From assembly GCA_023451395.1 (NCBI GenBank), contig JAEXZL010000190.1:1-13710 (forward strand): 13,710 nucleotides of DNA, in the 5' to 3' direction. Origin of the DNA: Bacillota bacterium (GTDB lineage Bacteria > Bacillota > Clostridia > Clostridiales > Clostridiaceae). Each line of letters starts with the position of its first letter. The first letter of the stretch is position 1. Below are positions 7,271 to 13,710 of the stretch, piece after piece. The notes below the pieces were generated by a model, which saw nothing but the letters and a program-made list of their open reading frames with translations, ran no database searches and had not been told where the DNA came from. Both the position numbers and the translations under genes were made by a program.

Positions 7271-7300
7271 CCTTAAGAGGAGGAAAGCTTCCTCTTAAGG
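7271..7300 (+). promoter_or_regulatory. Perfect 10-bp inverted repeat between flgE and flbD
   Basis: CCTTAAGAGG (7271-7280) pairs perfectly with CCTCTTAAGG (7291-7300) around the 10-base loop AGGAAAGCTT; an A-T pair can extend the stem to 11. It is not followed by a run of T (the next bases are TAATAAGGAGG), so it does not look like a complete intrinsic terminator. More likely it protects the 3' end of the flgE message or marks a processing point that keeps hook mRNA above downstream motor mRNA. The ribosome-binding site AAGGAGG for flbD starts only 5 bases after the stem. Confidence 0.75.
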
Positions 7301-7319
7301 TAATAAGGAGGAACTTATT

Positions 7320-7511
7320 TTGATAAGTTTAAGAGCTTTAAACCATAGAGAATTCATTTTAAATTCTGACCATATAGAAAAGCTTGAAATTGTCCCAGAG
7401 ACACTTATTACCTTAACTAATGGGAAAAAATATATGGTACTGGAATCACCAGAAGAGGTTATAGAAAAGATAATATACTTTAAGAAGAAAATTTATAATG
7501 CTGGTTATTAG
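7320..7511 (+). CDS. flbD: FlbD/SwrD family flagellar protein
   Basis: A 63-residue protein of the FlbD family (PF06289), recognisable from the start MISLRALNHREFILNSDHIE, the central IVPETLITLTNGKKYMV segment and the closing helix EEVIEKIIYFKKKI. In Bacillus subtilis the homologue at the same locus is SwrD (YlzI), reported to raise flagellar motor power for swarming; its position directly before motA here agrees with a role near the stator. It uses a TTG start at 7320, well supported by AAGGAGG at 7305-7311 with 8 bases spacing, and there is no in-frame ATG nearby. It should not be confused with the Caulobacter transcription regulator of the same name. Confidence 0.92.
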   Translation: MISLRALNHREFILNSDHIEKLEIVPETLITLTNGKKYMVLESPEEVIEKIIYFKKKIYNAGY

Positions 7512-7522
7512 GGGGTGGCAAC

Positions 7523-8329
7523 ATGAAGAAACATGATTTTTTAACAACTGTGGGCTTAGTACTGGGAACAGTTATGTTAATCTGGGGAATGGCTGTAGGA
7601 GCAAAACTTATAATATTTTGGGACTTTGCATCGGTGATAATAACCATAGGAGGATCTTTCTGTGCTTTGTTAATCAATTACCCCTTTAAAGATGTAAAGA
7701 ACATATTAAAAGTAATGGGGAAGACTTTTTCTGGGAGTGAAAGAACTGGCTTTGAATCAATCAATCAGTTTACTGAGCTATCCCGCAAGGCAAGGAGAGA
7801 AGGCTTGCTATCTTTAGAAGATGAGATAGCTGCTCTAGAGGATGATTTTCTTAAAAAGGGATTGCAGATGGTTGTGGATGGCATTGAGCCTGAAACCATA
7901 AGAGAAATAATGGAACTTGAAATTACAGAAATGGAAAGCAGGCATAGTAAAGGCATTGGCTTACTTAAGGCCTGGGGAGGATATGCTCCAGCCTTTGGTA
8001 TGATTGGAACATTAATAGGTCTTATCCAAATGCTTGCTTATTTATCTGACTCTAATGCTATAGCATCAGGTATGGCAAAGGCATTGATAACAACCTATTA
8101 TGGAGCTATTATGGCTAACTTAGTTTTTAACCCTATGTCCGCAAAGCTTACTTTAAAAAGTGAAGAGGAGGCATCAGGTAAAGAGATGATGCTTGAGGGA
8201 ATACTAGCCATACAATCCGGAGTAAATCCAAGAATAGTAGAGGATAAGCTTGTTAGCTATCTTCCACCAGCGGAGAGAAAAAAGTACAGAGAGCAGCAGA
8301 TAACAGAAGGGGTGATTGAAGGTGCCTAG
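7523..8329 (+). CDS. motA: Flagellar motor stator protein MotA
   Basis: MotA forms the ring around MotB in the ion-driven stator and turns the rotor through FliG. It has 268 residues with four predicted membrane segments: two near the N-terminus (about 7-25 and 32-52) and two after a large cytoplasmic loop (about 153-175 and 186-208). The loop carries the charged FliG-contact motif RKARREGLLSLEDEI from residue 88. The two prolines needed for conformational coupling are present: P156 in YAPAFGMIGT and P204 in NLVFNPMSAKL. Start ATG 7523 follows GGGGGTGG. The sequence does not settle whether the ion is H+ or Na+. The downstream motB overlaps the end of this gene, which suggests translational coupling for fixed stator stoichiometry. 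Confidence 0.97.
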   Translation: MKKHDFLTTVGLVLGTVMLIWGMAVGAKLIIFWDFASVIITIGGSFCALLINYPFKDVKNILKVMGKTFSGSERTGFESINQFTELSRKARREGLLSLEDEIAALEDDFLKKGLQMVVDGIEPETIREIMELEITEMESRHSKGIGLLKAWGGYAPAFGMIGTLIGLIQMLAYLSDSNAIASGMAKALITTYYGAIMANLVFNPMSAKLTLKSEEEASGKEMMLEGILAIQSGVNPRIVEDKLVSYLPPAERKKYREQQITEGVIEGA

Positions 8330-9056
8330 GAAGAAAAAGGATAAGCCTGAGGGGCTAAGGGGAGATGAATGGATAGCTACCTATTCTGATACAATAACGC
8401 TTCTTCTAACCTTTTTTATTCTCTTGTATTCTTTCTCTTCTGTAAACGAGCAAAAGCTTAAAGAAATATCTACTGCTCTGCAGATAGTTTTAAGCGGTCA
8501 ATCTGCGGACAGCATTTTAGAGCATAACCTTGAAGACGGAACAGAGCCTATTATAGGAGACATAGATACACCTAATCCTGATAACATGGATGGCGAAAAG
8601 CTAGATATGTATAATACCATAAGTGCTTTTATCGATAAAAACAAGCTAGAAGCTACTGTGGAAGTTAAGGAAGATGATAGAGGAATAATAATTCAGCTAA
8701 AGGATAATATACTCTTTCAATCTGGTAGGGCGGATTTAAGAGAGGAGAGTAAATCTATCTTAGATAAGATTAGCGGGCTTCTCTTAACCTTTCCAAATAA
8801 GATCATTATCGAGGGCCATACAGATAATGTTCCAATGCATAATGAGATCTTTGACAGTAACTGGGAGCTTTCTGCTATTAGAGCAGTGAATGTGGTAAGG
8901 TACTTCGTGGATGAAAAAAAGCAGGATGCATTGAGGTTTTCAGCAGCGGGATATGGAGAACAAAAGCCAATTGCTGAAAATACTAGTGTTGAAGGTAGAG
9001 ATAAGAATCGAAGGGTTAATATACTAATAATTGCAAGTGTAAAGGATGGGGAATGA
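8322..9056 (+). CDS. motB: Flagellar motor stator protein MotB
   Basis: MotB pairs with MotA, carries the ion-binding aspartate and anchors the stator to peptidoglycan. Visible: a basic N-terminus (PRKKKDK), one membrane segment with the motif TYSDTITLLLTFFILLYSF containing the essential Asp (D23 from this start), a linker acting as plug region, and a C-terminal OmpA-like domain (about 124-242) with FQSGRADLREES, IIIEGHTDNVP and the NRRVNI end. I prefer the GTG at 8322: it is well spaced from AAGGGGTGA (8307-8315) and gives the usual MotB N-terminus. A TTG two codons upstream (8316) sits almost on the ribosome-binding site and would add Met-Lys. Either start overlaps the motA stop. Confidence 0.95.
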   Translation: MPRKKKDKPEGLRGDEWIATYSDTITLLLTFFILLYSFSSVNEQKLKEISTALQIVLSGQSADSILEHNLEDGTEPIIGDIDTPNPDNMDGEKLDMYNTISAFIDKNKLEATVEVKEDDRGIIIQLKDNILFQSGRADLREESKSILDKISGLLLTFPNKIIIEGHTDNVPMHNEIFDSNWELSAIRAVNVVRYFVDEKKQDALRFSAAGYGEQKPIAENTSVEGRDKNRRVNILIIASVKDGE

Positions 9057-9526
9057 TGGGGGAAAATAAAAAAATGGAGAAAAAAAAGCCTATATTAGTA
9101 ACAGTGATTATTTTACTTGTTATTACTTTAACTGGAGCAGGAGTTTTTGCAGGAGTATATATATCTTCAAAAAGAGTTCTTCCTGTTCAGGCTCAAGTGA
9201 ATAATGCTGTAGAATTAGCAACCTTACCTCTAGATGAATTTTTAGTAAATCTAGCAGATGAAGGTTCCAAAAGATATTTAAAGGTTGTAATATACATCTC
9301 TTATGATGGAAAGAATAAGGCACTTACAGAGGAGCTGGCATTAGATAGAATCAAGCCTATATTAAAGGACTCAGCGCTAACAGTAATTAGAAGCAAAAAA
9401 TCATCAGACTTTGCAACTATAGAAGGAACAGAAACTGTAAAAAAGGAACTGGTAGATAAATTTAATTCAAGAATTCAGAATGGAAAAATTATTGAAGTAC
9501 TTTTCCCAGAACTGATTATTCAATAG
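9053..9526 (+). CDS. fliL: Flagellar basal body-associated protein FliL
   Basis: FliL is a single-pass membrane protein that associates with the stator and supports torque, particularly under load. It has 157 residues: a basic cytoplasmic N-terminus (MEKKKP), one membrane helix at about 14-36 (ILVTVIILLVITLTGAGVFA), and an extracytoplasmic domain beginning YLKVVIYISYDGKN and ending in the family's closing pattern (FNSRIQNGKIIEVLFPELII). The ATG at 9053 overlaps the motB stop (ATGA), with AAGGA at 9042-9046. A second ATG follows immediately at 9056 and could equally be used. It lies next to motB, in line with its stator role. Confidence 0.93.
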   Translation: MMGENKKMEKKKPILVTVIILLVITLTGAGVFAGVYISSKRVLPVQAQVNNAVELATLPLDEFLVNLADEGSKRYLKVVIYISYDGKNKALTEELALDRIKPILKDSALTVIRSKKSSDFATIEGTETVKKELVDKFNSRIQNGKIIEVLFPELIIQ

Positions 9527-9539
9527 AAAGAGATAACAT

Positions 9540-9902
9540 ATGGATATATTTTTTGAAATTTTTAAAGTAATTTTCTATCTAATATTTATTATACTATTAA
9601 TCTACATATCACTAAGATTCAGTAAGAGTCACTTCAAGGATTTAAGGGGCAAGGGAAATATTGAAGTTATAGAAAAGGTTCAAATTTCAAAGGAAAATGC
9701 CTTAATAATTATAAAGTTTGGCGATAAAGGATATTTGTTAAATTCTTCCCCTAAAGGGGTAAACACCATAGAAAAGCTCAGCCAAGAAGAAATTGATTCA
9801 GTAATTAAGAAAAAAGAAGAAAGAGCTGAAGAAAGTGCTCAAGAGCTTAACAGGCTTATGGGAAAATTTAATGTTAAAGGACGACTAAAGGGATGGAAAT
9901 GA
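9540..9902 (+). CDS. fliO: Flagellar biosynthesis protein FliO (FliZ in some Gram-positives)
   Basis: A small bitopic membrane protein of 120 residues that assists assembly of the FliP ring of the export gate. One N-terminal membrane helix (about 5-25, VIFYLIFIILLIYISLRF) is followed by the FliO cytoplasmic domain (GNIEVIEKVQISKENALIII, then KFGDKGYLLN) and a charged helical tail ending GRLKGWK. The family is poorly conserved, so the beta-strand pattern after the helix and the position just before fliP are the main support. The ribosome-binding site is weak (AAAGAGA about 7 bases upstream), suggesting low expression. Its stop overlaps the fliP start. Confidence 0.88.
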   Translation: MDIFFEIFKVIFYLIFIILLIYISLRFSKSHFKDLRGKGNIEVIEKVQISKENALIIIKFGDKGYLLNSSPKGVNTIEKLSQEEIDSVIKKKEERAEESAQELNRLMGKFNVKGRLKGWK

Positions 9903-10657
9903 AAAAAAAATCATTAACAATAGCTTTAATTACTATAATGCTTTTGATAGTTTGTTTCGGTAGTTCTGTACAAGCGGAACCAATAAATATTCAGCTTCCA
10001 GAACTAACAGGAGGAGACAATCCATCTGCTTATGTATCAAATATAAGACTCCTTATTTTATTAACCATTTTAACACTCCTTCCATCATTTATTATAATGA
10101 TGACTTCCTTTACAAGGATAATAGTGACCTTCTCCTTTTTAAAGGGAGCTTTGGGAACTCAGCAGTCTATTCCAAATCAAATTTTTATTGGACTAGCACT
10201 ATTTTTAACAATATTTATTATGACACCTGTTTATAACGAAATAAATAATGAAGCTCTTATGCCTTTCATGAATAATGAGATAAATCAACAGGATGCACTG
10301 GAGAGAGGATCAAAGCCCCTTAGAGAATTTATGCTAAGACAAACACGTGATAAGGACCTTCAATTATTTGCTGATCTATCAGATCTTAAGGAGGAAGAGC
10401 TTACTAAGGAAGGTATTCCTCTTTATGTCGTAATACCAGCTTTTGCTATAAGCGAACTAAAAACAGCCTTTCAAATTGGTTTTCTGCTATATATACCTTT
10501 TTTAATTATAGATTTAGTGGTTGCAAGTGTTCTTATGTCTATGGGTATGTTCATGCTTCCGCCAGTTATGATATCACTACCCTTTAAGCTTTTGCTTTTT
10601 GTAATGGTAGATGGATGGCATGTACTAATAAAATCATTAATAATGAGCTTTACATAG
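9899..10657 (+). CDS. fliP: Flagellar export gate protein FliP
   Basis: FliP forms the core pentamer of the flagellar export gate with FliQ and FliR. It has 252 residues. A cleavable-looking signal peptide is present (MKKKSLTIALITIMLLIVCF, cleavage plausible after VQA), as known for FliP. The strongly conserved segment follows (LPSFIIMMTSFTRIIVTFSF, then LKGALGTQQSIPNQ), then an extracytoplasmic loop with SKPLREFMLRQTRDKDL, and two further membrane segments near IPAFAISELKTAFQIGFLLY and MGMFMLPPVMISLPFKL. I choose ATG 9899: it is 6 bases from AAAGGGA (9887-9893) and overlaps the fliO stop as ATGA. The ATG at 9893 overlaps the ribosome-binding site itself. Confidence 0.97.
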   Translation: MKKKSLTIALITIMLLIVCFGSSVQAEPINIQLPELTGGDNPSAYVSNIRLLILLTILTLLPSFIIMMTSFTRIIVTFSFLKGALGTQQSIPNQIFIGLALFLTIFIMTPVYNEINNEALMPFMNNEINQQDALERGSKPLREFMLRQTRDKDLQLFADLSDLKEEELTKEGIPLYVVIPAFAISELKTAFQIGFLLYIPFLIIDLVVASVLMSMGMFMLPPVMISLPFKLLLFVMVDGWHVLIKSLIMSFT

Positions 10658-10694
10658 GGAAAGAAAAAATAAAATCCATTAGGAGAGATGGCAA

Positions 10695-10964
10695 ATGAGT
10701 GAAAATCTAGTTATAGGAATTTTAAAGGAAGCTATAAGCACAGGACTTCTAATAGCTGCTCCAATTTTAGCAGTTTCACTGCTAGTTGGACTTATTATAA
10801 GCATATTTCAAGCAACTACACAAATTCAGGAGCAAACTCTAACCTTTGTTCCAAAGCTTATTGCCATTGGGGTAGTAGGAATATTATTTGGAAATTGGAT
10901 GCTTCATAATTTGCTTAATTTTACCAATAGAATTTTTGATCTTATAGCAACCATAACCTTATAG
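10695..10964 (+). CDS. fliQ: Flagellar export gate protein FliQ
   Basis: An 89-residue protein with two hydrophobic helices (about 16-36 and 52-72) separated by the conserved FQATTQIQEQTLTFVPKL segment, which identifies the FliQ/SpaQ/YscS family. It wraps the outside of the FliP-FliR cone in the export gate. Start ATG 10695 follows AGGAG (10681-10685) with normal spacing. It lies 37 bases after fliP and 8 bases before the fliR-flhB fusion, which is the usual order. Confidence 0.97.
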   Translation: MSENLVIGILKEAISTGLLIAAPILAVSLLVGLIISIFQATTQIQEQTLTFVPKLIAIGVVGILFGNWMLHNLLNFTNRIFDLIATITL

Positions 10965-10972
10965 GTGATAAA

Positions 10973-12802
10973 TTGTTTGATACTGCCTATTTAATCCTAA
11001 CTCTTTTAATATTTATAAGATTAATTACATTTTTTTCACTTATACCTGTTCTCTTTCCCACAGGTACACCAGCACAGCTGAAAATTGCCTTTTCACTGCT
11101 TTTGGCTTTTATAGTTTCTACATATTTTCAAGGTACTGCCTTGGATCTTAATACTAGCTATAGCTTTATTTCAGCAATTATAAATGAAGTTATGTCAGGT
11201 ATGATTTTAGGTTTAACAGTTAACTTAACCTTTGAAGCCTTCCGCATTTTAGGAAGCCTTTTGGATATGCATATTGGTTTATCAATGCTTTCATTCTTTG
11301 ATCCAAATTCCAAAAGTAATTCTACACTGATAGAAAGGTTATTCTATACAATTGCTATCACTCTGTTTTTAATAAGTGACGGACATCATCTTTTAATTAA
11401 GATAATGATAGAAAGCTATACTATAGTACCTTTAGGAAGAACAATTATATTTCAGGAAAGCATAGTGCACTTCTTCGGAATTTTTATAAGCAGCTTTCTT
11501 CTTGCATTAAAGCTTGCACTTCCAATTATTTTAATTATTATTCTAACAGATATAACTCTAGGACTTGTAGCAAGAGCTGTTCCTCAGCTTAACGTTATGA
11601 TTATCGGTTTGCCAATTAAGCTTGTTATAGGCTTAGCTGTAGTTGTAATTTCTCTTCCGATTATTCTAAGGGGAATGGCTTCAGCCTTTGATGGACTTCC
11701 GGAGCTGATAAGAGGAATACTAAAGGCAGTGCCCATTGGAATTATTTTTGCTTCCGAGGAAAAAACAGAGGAAGCTACTCCTAGAAAAAAATCAGAAGCA
11801 AGAAAAAAAGGGCAGGTAGCAAAAAGTAAAGAGGTGAATTTAGCTTTAACTCTTTTAGCCTGTACTCTGCTATTAGCATCTTTAAGCGGATACGTTACTG
11901 GTAACTTAAGAAGCCTATTAATATACTTTTTAAATCAAGATTTTTTGACAACTATAGATTATTTAAGCCTTCAAAAATTTATGGCTGTTGCATTATGGAA
12001 GATCGCATTAATTTATCTACCTATAGCTATTCCTATTATGTTAATGGGTGTCCTTGCAAACTTTATACAAACAGGCTTTATACTATCTTCTGAACCAATA
12101 AAGCCACAATTGTCAAAACTAAATCCTATTAGTGGTTTTAAAAGGATGTTTTCAAAAAAAAGTTTTATGGACTTACTTAAAAATTTAGCTATTGTGGGCA
12201 TCGTAGGATATATAGGTTATGGATATATAAGAGATAATTATTCGCAAATTTTAACTTTGGGAAACCTATATCTTCCATCCTTAGGGGTGGAGCTTAAAAA
12301 TCTTTTTATAAGCATATTCTCAAAGGTGACATTAGTGATGGTGATAATTGCACTAGTAGATTTTATTTATCAAAGATATAGCTTTAATAAGGATTTAAAA
12401 ATGACAAAGCAGGAAATAAAGGAAGAATTTAAGCAAGATGAAGGAGATCCTCAGCTTAAGTCAAAAATAAAGCAAAGGCAGAGGGAGATAGCTAGCAGAA
12501 GAATGATGCAGGCGGTTCCTGAGGCTACAGTAGTAGTAACAAATCCTACTCATTATGCCGTGGCTTTAAAGTATGAAGATAGCGCCATGGCAGCTCCAAA
12601 GGTAGTTGCTAAAGGGGCAGATATAATAGCTCTTAAAATAAAGGAAATAGCTAAGGCAAACAATGTTCCAATTATTGAAAATCGACCCCTAGCTAGGAGG
12701 CTCTATGATGAAGTTGATCTAGAAAAAGAGATACCCCAAGAAATGTATCAAGGGGTAGCGGAGCTCTTAGCTGCGCTATATAAGCTTAAAAAAGGCAGAT
12801 AA
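10973..12802 (+). CDS. fliR-flhB: Fused FliR-FlhB export gate protein
   Basis: One continuous 609-residue frame carries two proteins that are separate in most bacteria. Residues about 1-255 are FliR: six hydrophobic segments and the FliR patterns EVMSGMILGLTVNLTFEAFR and LVARAVPQLNVMIIGLPIKL. From about 256 the protein is FlhB: EEKTEEATPRKKSEARKKGQ at 262-281 corresponds to the FlhB N-terminus, then four membrane segments, a cytoplasmic linker (YQRYSFNKDLKMTKQEIKEE), and the autocleavage motif NPTH at 524-527, the site where FlhB cuts itself to switch substrate specificity. Both halves look intact. The reading frame runs through the junction with no stop, so this is a true fusion, known from other clostridia. 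Start is TTG 10973, 6 bases after AGGTGA-type sequence at 10963-10968. Confidence 0.96.
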   Translation: MFDTAYLILTLLIFIRLITFFSLIPVLFPTGTPAQLKIAFSLLLAFIVSTYFQGTALDLNTSYSFISAIINEVMSGMILGLTVNLTFEAFRILGSLLDMHIGLSMLSFFDPNSKSNSTLIERLFYTIAITLFLISDGHHLLIKIMIESYTIVPLGRTIIFQESIVHFFGIFISSFLLALKLALPIILIIILTDITLGLVARAVPQLNVMIIGLPIKLVIGLAVVVISLPIILRGMASAFDGLPELIRGILKAVPIGIIFASEEKTEEATPRKKSEARKKGQVAKSKEVNLALTLLACTLLLASLSGYVTGNLRSLLIYFLNQDFLTTIDYLSLQKFMAVALWKIALIYLPIAIPIMLMGVLANFIQTGFILSSEPIKPQLSKLNPISGFKRMFSKKSFMDLLKNLAIVGIVGYIGYGYIRDNYSQILTLGNLYLPSLGVELKNLFISIFSKVTLVMVIIALVDFIYQRYSFNKDLKMTKQEIKEEFKQDEGDPQLKSKIKQRQREIASRRMMQAVPEATVVVTNPTHYAVALKYEDSAMAAPKVVAKGADIIALKIKEIAKANNVPIIENRPLARRLYDEVDLEKEIPQEMYQGVAELLAALYKLKKGR

Positions 12803-12816
12803 AGGACGGTACAGGT

Positions 12817-13710
12817 ATGGGTGAAATGAAGAATATTAATTTTAAGAGCAAAATAGATATTGTTGTTGCCTTTGGGGTAATAGGCATTGTATTGATGATG
12901 ATAATACCTCTTCCTGCAGCGATTTTAGATATATTATTGGTGCTTAACATCACTTTTTCTTTAGTAATATTATTAATTACTATGTTTACCACTGAGGTTC
13001 TGCAGTTTTCTATATTTCCAACTCTACTACTAATAACAACTCTATTTAGATTAGCTCTTAATATATCCTCAACTAGATTGATACTAAGAGATGGCGAGGC
13101 AGGAGCTGTAATTGAGGCTTTTGGTAATTTTGTTACCGGAGGAAATTTTATTGTAGGTATTATAATCTTTTTAATTATCGTAATTATTCAATTTATAGTA
13201 ATTACCAGCGGAGCTGGAAGAGTTTCAGAGGTATCTGCTCGCTTTACCTTAGATGCTATGCCTGGAAAGCAGATGAGCATTGATGCAGATCTTAATGCAG
13301 GTATTATTGATGAATTAACTGCCAGAGTGAGAAGAAAAAATTTGCAATCTGAAGCGGATTTTTATGGAGCTATGGATGGTGCTTCAAAGTTTGTTAAGGG
13401 TGATGCCATTGCAGGTATCATTATCACAGTAATTAATATTCTAGGGGGTATAATAATTGGAATATTAATGCTGGATATGGGTGCTATGGAAGCTATGGAG
13501 CGGTTTACTACTTTAACTATAGGTGATGGCCTTGTAAGTCAGGTTCCTGCACTTCTAATATCTACGGCTTCCGGTGTGTTGGTAACTAGAGCAGGTAGTG
13601 ATGAAAATTTTGGTAATCAGCTTGGTAAACAACTTACTGCCTTTCCTAAGGTAATAGCAATTACAGCTGTTGTGTTATTATTAATGGCCTTTACAGGTCT
13701 TCCAAAGGTG
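12817..13710 (+). CDS. flhA: Flagellar export gate protein FlhA (3' end outside window)
   Basis: The frame is open from ATG 12817 to the window end (298 residues, about the membrane half of a roughly 690-residue protein). FlhA forms the nonameric ring of the export gate; its membrane part is linked to proton flow and its missing C-terminal domain docks chaperone-substrate complexes. Visible: the first membrane pair (IIPLPAAILDILLVLNITFS), LLLITTLFRLALNISSTRLI, and the FHIPEP family signature at 135-158, from RVSEVSARF to MPGKQMSIDAD. Next is the cytoplasmic loop with RVRRKNLQSEADFYGAMDGA, then SQVPALLISTASG. The start is supported by AAAGGA at 12801-12806; an alternative ATG lies at 12826. 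Confidence 0.96.
   Translation, partial: MGEMKNINFKSKIDIVVAFGVIGIVLMMIIPLPAAILDILLVLNITFSLVILLITMFTTEVLQFSIFPTLLLITTLFRLALNISSTRLILRDGEAGAVIEAFGNFVTGGNFIVGIIIFLIIVIIQFIVITSGAGRVSEVSARFTLDAMPGKQMSIDADLNAGIIDELTARVRRKNLQSEADFYGAMDGASKFVKGDAIAGIIITVINILGGIIIGILMLDMGAMEAMERFTTLTIGDGLVSQVPALLISTASGVLVTRAGSDENFGNQLGKQLTAFPKVIAITAVVLLLMAFTGLPKV

Noticed and set aside
7271..7310. Intrinsic terminator after flgE
   Set aside because: The stem is perfect but is followed by TAATAAGGAGG, not a T-run, and the operon clearly continues with flbD and motA.
10973..12802. Assembly error joining fliR and flhB
   Set aside because: Each half aligns in frame to its full family length with no repeat or frameshift at the junction, and the same fusion is known in other clostridia.
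12786..12992. Minus-strand open frame spanning the flhB/flhA junction
   Set aside because: Antisense to the FlhB tail and the FlhA N-terminus; the sequence reads as a shadow of hydrophobic FlhA codons.

Overview
The window is an AT-rich, low-GC Gram-positive segment. Its gene order, the fused FliR-FlhB protein, and motA-motB embedded in the export-gene operon point to a Clostridium-type member of the Firmicutes. All confident genes lie on the + strand in one tightly packed flagellar/motility operon. There are ATGA- or GTGA-type overlaps at fliJ/fliK, motB/fliL and fliO/fliP, a short overlap at motA/motB, and gaps of about 8-37 bases elsewhere. Only two gaps are longer: 91 bases before flgE and 64 bases between flgE and flbD. 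Both hold inverted repeats. No promoter, classical terminator, RNA gene, mobile element or CRISPR array could be supported.

Layout: (1) 2-2377, the export ATPase complex: fliH (5' end cut off), fliI, fliJ. (2) 2374-7255, hook assembly: fliK (hook-length control), flgD (hook cap), a small 'flagellar operon protein' of the TIGR02530 type, and flgE (hook protein), which is unusually long. (3) 7320-9526, torque generation: flbD/swrD, motA, motB, fliL. (4) 9540-13710, the export gate: fliO, fliP, fliQ, a fliR-flhB fusion, and flhA (3' end cut off).

Together the genes encode most of the flagellar type III export apparatus (ATPase plus membrane gate), the hook and its cap and ruler, and the stator with its accessory factors. 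The fliM, fliN/fliY and cheY genes that sit between fliL and fliO in Bacillus are absent from that position. YlxF, found between fliJ and fliK in Bacillus, is also absent.

The points most worth a second look are: a block of about 390 residues with four divergent repeats of roughly 100 aa inserted in the hook protein; a GGA-rich, hairpin-forming leader before flgE that looks like a CsrA-type target; the fliK start, where an ideal ribosome-binding site points to an AUA codon rather than to the GTG embedded in it; a tandem C-terminal duplication in FlgD; and the natural FliR-FlhB fusion.
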